DNA of 64,000 nucleotides from Candidatus Methanomethylophilus alvi Mx1201 (GTDB taxonomy: Archaea > Thermoplasmatota > Thermoplasmata > Methanomassiliicoccales > Methanomethylophilaceae), in NCBI RefSeq assembly GCF_000300255.2, contig NC_020913.1, positions 1,602,796-1,666,795 of the forward strand, in the 5' to 3' direction. Made by a program: the position numbers and the translations under genes. The notes under the pieces were generated by a model. The model had not been told where the DNA came from. It searched no databases and saw only the letters and a program-made list of their open reading frames with translations. Shown one piece after another: positions 57,468 to 64,000 of the stretch. How positions within the stretch are numbered: the first letter of the stretch is position 1; the number at the start of each line of letters is the position of its first letter.

Positions 57468-57484
57468 TTATTTATTAATTATAA
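57468..57484 (+). promoter_or_regulatory. Promoter of the rpl18a-pfdA-ftsY operon
   Basis: A 17-bp AT-only stretch (TTTATTTATTAATTATA) ends 24 nt before the rpl18a ATG. Confidence 0.6.
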
Positions 57485-57508
57485 GTTGGTCTCGCCTAGG
57501 TAATCACA

Positions 57509-57733
57509 ATGAAAGCATTCCTTGTTACCGGTTCCTTCGCGGACCCCAGGAAAGAACAGCCCTTCTCCATCGAGATGGCTGCAGAGGACGAAGCATCCGT
57601 CAGGGAGAAGACCCTCTCCACCATCGGAAGCAGGCACAAGATGAAGAGATGGCAGATCAAGATCGACAAGGTCGAAGAGATCCCCGCAGACAAGGTGGAG
57701 AGCCACCTCGTAAAGTACCAGATCGGTGCTTGA
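57509..57733 (+). CDS. rplX: Ribosomal protein L18a (LX, eL20)
   Basis: 74 aa, the usual archaeal LX size. MKAFLVTGSF...PFSIEMAAEDEASVREKTLSTIGSRHKMKRWQIKIDKVEEI is diagnostic. It leads the three-gene operon with prefoldin alpha and ftsY, a common archaeal cluster. Confidence 0.93.
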   Translation: MKAFLVTGSFADPRKEQPFSIEMAAEDEASVREKTLSTIGSRHKMKRWQIKIDKVEEIPADKVESHLVKYQIGA

Positions 57734-57735
57734 AA

Positions 57736-58176
57736 ATGAACGACGAGGAGCTCCGTCAGGCAGCAAGGACCCTCGACAGCTACAACCAGCAGCTCGAGAA
57801 CATCTCCCGCCAGATCAGACTTCTTCAGGCATCCAGGGACGAGACCGTCCGGGCCAGCAGGACCCTCGAGGCCCTGGCGGATGCCAAGGAAGGGGACGAG
57901 GTACTCATCCCGATCGGTGCATCCTCGTTCGTGACCGTCAAGGTCACAGACAAAAAAACAGCCGTCGTAGGCATCGGGAACAAGATATCCGTGGATAAGG
58001 AATACTCCGACGCCAAGGATTTCATGGACCGGAACTCCGCAGAGATCAGCGATGCCATCCAGAAGTCCGTAGCCGCCATGCAGGAGATCCAGCAGTACAC
58101 CGAGGATCTCGCCGCAGCGGTTCAGGACGAGTACCGGAAGAGAAGAATGCAGCAGCAGGGCGTCCCCTCCCAGTGA
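57736..58176 (+). CDS. pfdA: Prefoldin alpha subunit
   Basis: 146 aa from the ATG two nucleotides after the rpl18a stop. Two helical coiled-coil arms (residues 1-50, 95-146) surround the beta-strand core VLIPIGASSFVTVKVTDKKTAVVGIGNKISVDKEY. Prefoldin holds unfolded proteins for the thermosome. Confidence 0.93.
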   Translation: MNDEELRQAARTLDSYNQQLENISRQIRLLQASRDETVRASRTLEALADAKEGDEVLIPIGASSFVTVKVTDKKTAVVGIGNKISVDKEYSDAKDFMDRNSAEISDAIQKSVAAMQEIQQYTEDLAAAVQDEYRKRRMQQQGVPSQ

Positions 58177-58182
58177 TGTGAA

Positions 58183-59340
58183 ATGTTCGATTCCTTAAAA
58201 GCGAAGCTGAAAAGCATTTTCAAGAAAGGCAGCACGCTCGACGAGGAATCCGTCTACAAGAAAGAGGAGCCCAAACAGGAGCCTGTCGTCTCCCCGACAA
58301 CGGAAAAGGAGACGGAGGTTCCTGAGCAGCAGACTGTCGAACCTCCGAAAGAGGTCAAGGCCGAGCCCGCTCGCAAAGAAGAACCGCTTCCTGTCAAAAA
58401 GGAGCCCGAACCGGAAGAGAAGCCTGCGAAACCCGTCAAAGGAAAGGGAAAGAGGTCTTCCCAGATGCTCAGCACGTCCTTGCTGGGCAAAAAGATCAAG
58501 GATGACCCCCTCGACGACATCCTCGACGAACTCGAGGTGATCCTTCTGGAATCGGACGTCGCATACGATGTCGTCCAGGAGATAATCCTCGGCGTCCGCA
58601 ACAACCTCTCCGGGAAGAAATACAGCAGGGAATACTCCCTCGAGGAAGTGGTGGAGCTTGCTGTCAAAGAATCCGTCGGAGATGTCCTCCAGGTGAACGA
58701 ATTCGATTTCGATGCATGGATCGAGCAACAGAAGAGGCCGACCATCATCATGTTCGTCGGGATCAACGGGACCGGTAAGACAACGGCTATCGCTAAGATA
58801 GCAAACAGGCTCAAGGGCGAAGGGAAAAGCGTCGTTCTGGCGGCCTGCGATACTTTCAGAGCCGGAGCGATAGAACAGCTCACGGTCCATGCCGACAGAC
58901 TCGACATAAAGATCGTCAAATCTCAGCAGGAGGCCGACCCGGCATCCGTCGCATACGATGCCATCGAACATGCCCGCTCCAAGATGAGGGACGTCGTTCT
59001 CATAGACACCGCAGGAAGGATGCAGACGAACAACAACCTCATCGCCGAGATGAAGAAGATCGCCAAAGTCGCCAAACCCGACCTGAAGATCTTCGTCGGC
59101 GATGCATTGGCCGGAAACGATGCTATCGAGCAGGCCAAGGTTTTCGACGAGGCCATCGGAGTCGACGCCATAATCCTAACGAAGATCGATACCGATGCGA
59201 AGGGCGGTGCCGCACTATCCATCGCAAAGACCATCGGAAAACCCATCGCATTCGTCTGCGACGGTCAGGAATATGAGGATATCTCGAAATTCGATGCAGA
59301 TTGGATGCTCGAGAGACTCTTCGACCAAGCCGAGGCTTGA
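58183..59340 (+). CDS. ftsY: Signal recognition particle receptor FtsY
   Basis: 385 aa. An acidic, Pro/Glu/Lys-rich N-terminus (residues 20-90) precedes the NG domain: GINGTGKTTAIAKIA (G1, near residue 192), DTFRAGAIEQL, DTAGRMQTNNNL, TKIDTDAKGG and GQEYEDISKFD. It docks SRP-ribosome complexes at the membrane. A clear terminator follows. Confidence 0.96.
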   Translation: MFDSLKAKLKSIFKKGSTLDEESVYKKEEPKQEPVVSPTTEKETEVPEQQTVEPPKEVKAEPARKEEPLPVKKEPEPEEKPAKPVKGKGKRSSQMLSTSLLGKKIKDDPLDDILDELEVILLESDVAYDVVQEIILGVRNNLSGKKYSREYSLEEVVELAVKESVGDVLQVNEFDFDAWIEQQKRPTIIMFVGINGTGKTTAIAKIANRLKGEGKSVVLAACDTFRAGAIEQLTVHADRLDIKIVKSQQEADPASVAYDAIEHARSKMRDVVLIDTAGRMQTNNNLIAEMKKIAKVAKPDLKIFVGDALAGNDAIEQAKVFDEAIGVDAIILTKIDTDAKGGAALSIAKTIGKPIAFVCDGQEYEDISKFDADWMLERLFDQAEA

Positions 59341-59350
59341 ATAAATAAAG

Positions 59351-59377
59351 GGGGCTGTTAAGCCCCGGTTTTTGTTT
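59351..59377 (+). terminator. Intrinsic terminator after ftsY
   Basis: GGGGCT, loop GTTA, AGCCCC (59351-59366) then GGTTTTTGTTT. Confidence 0.75.
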
Positions 59378-59753
59378 AATTCCTATCTTTATGGCGTTGC
59401 CATAGGAACATGATTAGTATACATGCCACAGGCAGTATCGCTCCGGGAAGGTTTCCAAGTGCCCAATATGCAAGTATGAGCGCAATGACGCCTATGATGC
59501 CGAACTTCTTCAGAATCGCTCCGCCACCGAAAACGATCATGAAGAGCAACATGAAGCCCAACATGATCAGGGTCACTATGAGCGAGGACGAGAACCACAT
59601 GAAAGCGTTATCCCCGACTGCGTCCTCCACGATTGGCTGGATGTAATGATTGCAGACCACGGGGATGACTACTACGAGGATCAAGGTGAATATGAAACCA
59701 CCCAGAAACGAAGTCAGTATCCCATGGCCTTCCGATCCCTTCTTTTTGACCAT
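59376..59753 (-). CDS. Small polytopic membrane protein
   Basis: 125 aa from the ATG at 59753 (an ATG five codons upstream at 59768 is possible). Three or four hydrophobic segments are visible: GFIFTLILVVVIPVV, SSLIVTLIMLGFMLLFMIVFG, IIGVIALILAYWALG, and ILPVACILIMFLW. Not recognised. A near-perfect palindrome (59783-59799) sits just upstream and may control it. TAA stop, convergent with ftsY. Confidence 0.65.
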   Translation of the reverse strand: MVKKKGSEGHGILTSFLGGFIFTLILVVVIPVVCNHYIQPIVEDAVGDNAFMWFSSSLIVTLIMLGFMLLFMIVFGGGAILKKFGIIGVIALILAYWALGNLPGAILPVACILIMFLWQRHKDRN

Positions 59754-59782
59754 GATATACGCATGCATACGCGCATTTAATT

Positions 59783-59799
59783 AATTGACCCGGTCAATT
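59783..59799. promoter_or_regulatory. Palindrome upstream of the small membrane protein gene
   Basis: AATTGACC-C-GGTCAATT: 8-bp perfect arms with a single central base. It overlaps the stop of the M20 peptidase gene and lies 15-30 nt upstream of the membrane-protein start. Operator-like. Confidence 0.5.
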
Positions 59800-61041
59800 T
59801 ACATTATCCCCATTCCATCTATTCACACAGATGTTGTAGAACAATGTGGCGAATACCTTCGCATCGGTGATCAGGTTATCGAGTTCCACATACTCGTTGG
59901 GTCCGTGAAGGGTCCCTCCTCCGCACTCCCACACGTAGGCATCATATCCCTTGAGCCTGAAAAAGTTGGCACATGTGGCACCTCCGACCGCTACCGCTTT
60001 GGGTCTGTGACGGGTGACCGACTCCACTGCGGAACAGAGAGCCTTGTATGTATCCGATTCCTGGGAGGACGGCCCGCCGGATATGTGCCTCTGGATCTCC
60101 CTGACCTCGATGTATGCGTTTGTCGACTTGATGTGTTTGGCCACGACCTCCTTGGCCACCTCGTACACCTCGTCCACGTTGTACTTCGGAACGACACGGA
60201 TGTCCATACAGAAGGACCATGACCCCGGTATGGTATTGACGTTAAGGACCGTAGCAGAAGCTTTCGTAGGTTCGAAACTGGACCTCGGAGGCATGAAGAG
60301 CGGATCCTCGTATCCGAACTTCTTGTTGAACGTGTTGACGAGATCCGTGATGAGTGCGGTACCGACCTTGAACGCATTGACCCCTTTATCGGGGGTCGAA
60401 GCATGTACGGATCTCCCGGTGACCTCGAACTGCAGCCATATGAGACTCTTCTCGTTGACTTCGATATATCTTCCTTCGGGACTTCCCCAATCAGGGACGA
60501 GGAATATGTCGTCGGCCGAAAAATATCCGTGGTCTATGAGGTAGACAACGCCGTATTCGCTCGCCATCTCCTCGTCCGCCACGAGTGCTATGCCTATGGA
60601 CTTCCCCTCCAACTTCCCCTTCTCTATGAATTTCGTGGCGAAGATCGATGAGATCACGGACTGGCCGTTGTCCTCCGTTCCGCGGCCGTAGACCCTCCCG
60701 TCCCTATAGACGCCTTTGAATGGATCGGTCTTCCAATCGTCCAGATTGCCTGCGGGCACGGTATCTATGTGGGCGATTATCCAGACGGTCCCCTTGTCCT
60801 TGCCGTTCTTCCTGGCCAGGATATTGGACCTCAGGATCTTCGAATCCGACTTGTCTGGCACATCTACCCTTTCGATGGAATCGAAGCCGTCAAGACAGGT
60901 CATGAGGAAATCGGCGCGCTCAGCCTCACCGTTCCCTCCCGCCGCAGGGGATATGGACGGTATGGAGACCATCTCGCACATCATCTTGGCAATATCCTCG
61001 CGGGAACCGTCTATACTGTCCAGAATACCCCTTAGGTCCAT
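59794..61041 (-). CDS. M20 family metallopeptidase (ArgE/DapE-like)
   Basis: 415 aa. Metal and catalytic residues: AHIDTVPAGN, GRGTEDNGQ, ALVADEEMASEYG, VPDWGSPEGRY and GGATCANFF, with the family's lid domain between. Archaeal members include desuccinylases and dipeptidases; substrate cannot be named here. Holds one TCTGGCACA word at 60854. Precedes the small membrane gene by 25 nt. Confidence 0.86.
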   Translation of the reverse strand: MDLRGILDSIDGSREDIAKMMCEMVSIPSISPAAGGNGEAERADFLMTCLDGFDSIERVDVPDKSDSKILRSNILARKNGKDKGTVWIIAHIDTVPAGNLDDWKTDPFKGVYRDGRVYGRGTEDNGQSVISSIFATKFIEKGKLEGKSIGIALVADEEMASEYGVVYLIDHGYFSADDIFLVPDWGSPEGRYIEVNEKSLIWLQFEVTGRSVHASTPDKGVNAFKVGTALITDLVNTFNKKFGYEDPLFMPPRSSFEPTKASATVLNVNTIPGSWSFCMDIRVVPKYNVDEVYEVAKEVVAKHIKSTNAYIEVREIQRHISGGPSSQESDTYKALCSAVESVTRHRPKAVAVGGATCANFFRLKGYDAYVWECGGGTLHGPNEYVELDNLITDAKVFATLFYNICVNRWNGDNVN

Positions 61042-61089
61042 GTGCGGGATAACGTCGGAAATCCGTATTAAGTATTTGTGAAAAATAAC

Positions 61090-61113
61090 GGGCCCCGTCT
61101 TCCGACGGGACCC
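61090..61113 (-). terminator. Hairpin after the thiolase gene
   Basis: GGGcCCCGTC, loop TTCC, GACGGGaCCC: a strong stem about 10 nt beyond the thiolase stop (minus strand). Confidence 0.6.
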
Positions 61114-61122
61114 TGATGATGT

Positions 61123-62301
61123 TTACTCGCGGCGCACGATCATGGTGACGGCGTTACCACCGCCGAGACAGAGGGTGGCGCAGCCGACGTCCTTCTGCCT
61201 GTCCTGCATGGCGTACAAGAGGGTGGTCAGAACACGGGCGCCGGAGCATCCGATCGGATGTCCCAGAGCGACCGCTCCTCCATTGACGTTGAATATCTCG
61301 TCGGGGACGTTGAGTGCCTTCTTGACCGCACAGGATGCGGATGCGAAAGCCTCGTTGTGCTCGAAGAGGTCGATGTCGTCGATGGTCATTCCGGCCTTCT
61401 TGAGGACGTGCTCGGTGGTGGGGATGGGGGCCTCCATGATCCTCTCGGGGAGGACGCCTCTCTCGCCGTAGGAGACGATGGATGCCATCGGCTTGATGCC
61501 GTGCTCCTCCGCCCAGCTTCTGGATGTCACCACGAGGGCGGAAGCACCGTCGGAGAGCTGCGAGGAGTTCCCGGCGGTGACGATACCGTCCTTCTTGAAA
61601 ACAGGCTTCAGTTTCCCGAGGGATTCCATGGAGGAATCCTCGCGGATACCCTCGTCCTTGTCGAACACGATGTCGCCCTTCTTGCTGGATATCGTGTAAG
61701 GGACGATCTCTTTGTCGAATTTGCCGGCGGCCTGCGCCTTGTGGGCCTTCTGGTGGCTCTCCACGGAGAGCTGGTCGGCGTCCTCGCGGGTGACGTCGAA
61801 CCTTTCGGCGACGATCTCCCCGGTGAATCCCATGTGCTGGTTGTTGAATATGTCCCAGAGTCCGTCGTGGACCATGGAGTCGACGACGGTCTGGTCGTTC
61901 ATCCTGTATCCCCATCTGGCACCGTTCATGATGTAGGGGGCGTTGCTCATGCTCTCCATACCTCCGACGGCAAGGACGTTGTACTCGCCGGCCTTGATGG
62001 CATCGGCTGCAAGCATGACGGATTTGAGTGCGGAACCGCAGACGGCGTTTACGGTGAACGAACCGATCTCCACGGGGAGTCCTGCTCCGATGGCGGCCTG
62101 CCTTGCAGGGTTCTGTCCGAGACCTGCGGAGAGGACGTTACCCATTATGCACTCCTCTATATCCGTGGGCTGTACCCCGGCCCTCTTGACCGCTTCCTTG
62201 ACGACGTGTGCACCGAGGTCGGTGGCCTTTATGCCGTTGAGGGTCTTTCCGTATTTTCCGATCGCTGTCCTGCATGCGCTTATGATTACTGCCTCTTCCA
62301 T
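61123..62301 (-). CDS. Acetyl-CoA acetyltransferase (thiolase, bacterial type)
   Basis: 392 aa. Nucleophile C88 in NAVCGSALK, His in NEAFA and GGAVALGHPIG, and second Cys in CATLCLGGG. It condenses two acetyl-CoA to acetoacetyl-CoA, feeding mevalonate/isoprenoid lipid synthesis or, in reverse, cleaving it. This is the full-length bacterial-type enzyme, not the short archaeal thiolase paired with HMG-CoA synthase and DUF35, so it may have come by transfer. Neither partner is adjacent. Confidence 0.93.
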   Translation of the reverse strand: MEEAVIISACRTAIGKYGKTLNGIKATDLGAHVVKEAVKRAGVQPTDIEECIMGNVLSAGLGQNPARQAAIGAGLPVEIGSFTVNAVCGSALKSVMLAADAIKAGEYNVLAVGGMESMSNAPYIMNGARWGYRMNDQTVVDSMVHDGLWDIFNNQHMGFTGEIVAERFDVTREDADQLSVESHQKAHKAQAAGKFDKEIVPYTISSKKGDIVFDKDEGIREDSSMESLGKLKPVFKKDGIVTAGNSSQLSDGASALVVTSRSWAEEHGIKPMASIVSYGERGVLPERIMEAPIPTTEHVLKKAGMTIDDIDLFEHNEAFASASCAVKKALNVPDEIFNVNGGAVALGHPIGCSGARVLTTLLYAMQDRQKDVGCATLCLGGGNAVTMIVRRE

Positions 62302-62358
62302 GGGGAACCCTTCTGATATTGGTCCCGATTCGCAGAGCAGAGTATATAATGGTGTCGT

Positions 62359-63699
62359 TTATGGATTACGGCAATCAACGAACTCTACAGGCTGTATCTC
62401 CCCCATCCTCTTCAATGGCTTGGAAAGGTGTCTCCTTGCTGCCGTAGGCGGCTCATACCATCCGGGCACCACCCACCTGATGCATTTCCTGACCACCGGA
62501 TCGTCCGATCTGGTACCGCATCTCTTACAGCGATATCCCTGCCCTTTACCGACCGACGACATGGTCCTTCCACATGAAGGACAGACGGGATTGGATACCT
62601 TCTCGAACTCATCGACAGTCTTCAGGACGTGCATCTTCTCGATGTTGAGGGTACGGGGACTGTCCCTCAGCTCGCCCATGACCTCTATCTCGTCCCCCTT
62701 AACCAGCCAATCCAATGCGCGCCTGAACTCACGGGAGGGTTCGTATGCTCCGCATACCACGTCGCCGAGATCCGTGGAAAGGGTCACGAAAGTATGTCCT
62801 CCGCGGATGCGTTCGACGGAGACGACCGTTCCCTTGATGAGATAGGAACTGTTCGGTATGAACTCCTCCGGAGAGAATTCTGTTATGATGTGGTCGTCGG
62901 TACCCTGATTGGTCTGGAAGACCACCCATCTGCTTTGTGGTTCCGTCTTGATAATATCATGTCCTCTTATCAGATCTGGCACATCGTCTCCTCTGAATCC
63001 ATACATGACCGGACACGGCGTCCCGGGCACCATCGCGACCTTACGGAACCGGTCCTCCCAACTGTTGAACGAAGTGGAAATTTCGTGGTCCGCTTTCTCG
63101 ATGGATCCAGGGTCGAAAACCCTCTCGGTCCCCCATCTCTCCTGCGGCCTGTAGGCAAGCAGCTCGTATGTGAAATCCTTAGGCACCCAGGCCATCCCGC
63201 AGATACATCCGATAAGTCCTCTGCCGCATCCGAGGACGAACGTCTTGGCACCTATCCTGTCGATCTCGGCCTCTATGTCCGAGCGTTTCATGACCTTCCT
63301 CACGCCTCTGAGATAAAAGTCGTAGGACGGTCTCGTGCGGCTTACGACGATCCCCGGATCGGAATCCACTGGGTCATGGAACCTTTCCACCAGCGGGACT
63401 ATCTTTTCCAGGATGGAATCTTCATCAGGTTCCCAATCGTCCTGTTCTTCGAAACAGAACAGGTCCTTCCCGGATATCTGTCCGATGAAGGTCTTGTTAC
63501 CCACTCCCCTTCCGAATCTCATGACCAGGGAACCGTTCCCTCTGGTCTTCCAAGGGATCGCCGGATTCAGACGGACGAGTCTGGGGAACCCTATCAGATC
63601 GAGATCGCCGTCTATTACGAGCTCGCGGATTATCTCTGTGGCGAGATAGGTCGTGCAGTTACCCCTCATGGAATCCGTATCGTCCGCGGCTACGAACAT
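62359..63699 (-). CDS. tiaS: tRNA(Ile2) 2-agmatinylcytidine synthetase
   Basis: 446 aa. TiaS attaches agmatine to C34 of the CAU-anticodon tRNA-Ile2 so it reads AUA. The N-terminal ADDTDSMRGNCTTYLATEI, RLNPAIPWKTRGNG, the GCGRGLIGCICG motif, an OB-fold region and the C-terminal zinc ribbon (CPSCGRTM...CKRCGT) are all present. A TGTGCCAGA-type word occurs at 62975. Confidence 0.93.
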   Translation of the reverse strand: MFVAADDTDSMRGNCTTYLATEIIRELVIDGDLDLIGFPRLVRLNPAIPWKTRGNGSLVMRFGRGVGNKTFIGQISGKDLFCFEEQDDWEPDEDSILEKIVPLVERFHDPVDSDPGIVVSRTRPSYDFYLRGVRKVMKRSDIEAEIDRIGAKTFVLGCGRGLIGCICGMAWVPKDFTYELLAYRPQERWGTERVFDPGSIEKADHEISTSFNSWEDRFRKVAMVPGTPCPVMYGFRGDDVPDLIRGHDIIKTEPQSRWVVFQTNQGTDDHIITEFSPEEFIPNSSYLIKGTVVSVERIRGGHTFVTLSTDLGDVVCGAYEPSREFRRALDWLVKGDEIEVMGELRDSPRTLNIEKMHVLKTVDEFEKVSNPVCPSCGRTMSSVGKGQGYRCKRCGTRSDDPVVRKCIRWVVPGWYEPPTAARRHLSKPLKRMGEIQPVEFVDCRNP

Positions 63700-63721
63700 G
63701 GATGCACCGATGAGGCTGCGA

Positions 63722-64000
63722 TTATGATAATTTTGTCATGGAATCTGTGAAAAACATCGTTCCGTCATCGGACCAGTTTCCGGATATCTCATAGACAGAA
63801 CCTTCTTCGGGTTCCGAACGCGAAAAACAGCGCATCTTTTCTCCGTCTGTATTTTCGAAACAAAAAACGAAACCGTTCTTGGATTCGGTTATTTCGTATA
63901 CTATGCCTATCTCCTTGGTATCCGTCATATCGTTGTCAAAAGAGGAACATAACAGGATGAATGCTGCTGCAAGACAAAGAAGGAAATATTTGTCTTTCAC
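63722..64000 (-). CDS. Small exported/lipoprotein-like ORF (edge of window)
   Basis: 92 aa if started at the GTG at 64000; the true start may lie outside. A hydrophobic N-terminus ending in a Cys/Ser pair (FLLCLAAAFILLCSSF) suggests a signal peptide or lipobox. The rest is polar and acidic beta-like sequence with two Cys. It lies just upstream of tiaS (22 nt gap). Not recognised. Confidence 0.5.
   Translation of the reverse strand: MKDKYFLLCLAAAFILLCSSFDNDMTDTKEIGIVYEITESKNGFVFCFENTDGEKMRCFSRSEPEEGSVYEISGNWSDDGTMFFTDSMTKLS

Larger units (their letters stand above)
5104..62983. repeat. Dispersed TCTGGCACA word, 15 exact copies
   Basis: Exact TCTGGCACA on + at 16639, 17418, 23843, 23904, 30845, 37166, 44682, 60854 and 62975. 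Its complement TGTGCCAGA is on + at 5104, 37847, 51668, 52478, 55357 and 55940 (first base given). Eleven of the 15 are followed by T (TCTGGCACAT) and most are preceded by A or G. The core CTGGCACA also occurs at 18033 (reverse), 37474, 38179, 45603 (reverse) and 46969. Function unknown; see findings. Confidence 0.7.

Noticed and set aside
5104-62983. Word copies as remnants of a mobile repeat
   Set aside because: Beyond the 9-11 bp word the flanks do not align, and copies lie inside intact conserved genes, so they are not transposon fragments.
1-64000. CRISPR array, insertion sequence or prophage
   Set aside because: No regularly spaced direct repeats, no transposase or integrase, and no block of phage-like genes were seen.

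Overview
The window is a compact stretch (about 57% GC by eye) of an archaeal chromosome. I place it in the Thermoplasmatota, most likely a Methanomassiliicoccales methanogen, from these signs: an intact RpoB beside a split RpoA'/RpoA''; a bacterial-type gyrBA operon; a stand-alone HdrD-type heterodisulfide reductase subunit; archaeal MCM, PriS, Cdc48, NMD3, TiaS, Trm56, Tsr3 and DUF531/DUF424 proteins; and stop codons that are nearly all TGA with some TAA. I found no annotated gene ending in TAG, which fits a lineage that reads TAG as pyrrolysine. Genus is not decidable from this sequence alone.

Layout. 1-3.4 kb: the 5' part of a large STT3/AglB-like membrane protein with Ig-like tail domains (minus). 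3.5-5.3 kb: pyrF, and a divergent radical SAM gene. 5.4-14.3 kb: a transcription/translation operon on the minus strand, rpoH-rpoB-rpoA'-rpoA''-rpl30e-nusA, all stop/start-overlapped. 14.4-23.6 kb: tRNA-Lys, Cdc48 ATPase, wHTH-elp3, trxA-trxB-HTH, and an ArsR-like/trm56/HD operon, then an unlisted 57-aa cysteine-rich ORF, a small wHTH gene, tRNA-Asn and a CAU tRNA. 23.6-24.2 kb has no gene. 24.2-31 kb: hdrD, an Lhr-type helicase, ftsJ-like methyltransferase, purM, a three-gene operon with DUF531, tRNA-Phe. 31.2-37.4 kb: gyrB-gyrA, divergent thiC, tRNA-Thr, and an unlisted 27-aa membrane peptide. 37.6-45.7 kb: an OGG-type glycosylase, an HTH regulator, a giant 1,794-aa Lhr helicase with an AlkZ-like C-terminal region, and a membrane-anchored surface protein. 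45.7-52 kb: a six-gene operon (small ORF, mcm, DUF424, nmd3, fumarase alpha and beta) and a two-gene operon (inactive-looking LMW phosphatase fold, tsr3). 52-64 kb: HPS-RraA fusion, htpX, MBL protein, TatD-like hydrolase, priS, rpl18a-pfdA-ftsY, a small membrane protein, M20 peptidase, thiolase, tiaS, and a small lipoprotein-like ORF at the edge.

The most striking signal that genes do not explain is a short dispersed word, TCTGGCACA (either strand). I count 15 exact copies by eye where about 0.5 is expected from base composition. They lie in unrelated genes and, more often than chance, in gene-free DNA, sometimes beside terminator hairpins. One-base variants are far rarer. I know of no described element with this sequence, and it is the best candidate here for an undescribed chromosome-scale signal. 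Others are the giant Lhr-AlkZ helicase, an STT3-like protein without a recognisable WWDYG motif, a phosphatase fold missing its catalytic Cys and Arg, two microproteins, a CTG-started fumarase subunit, and an odd thiC leader.
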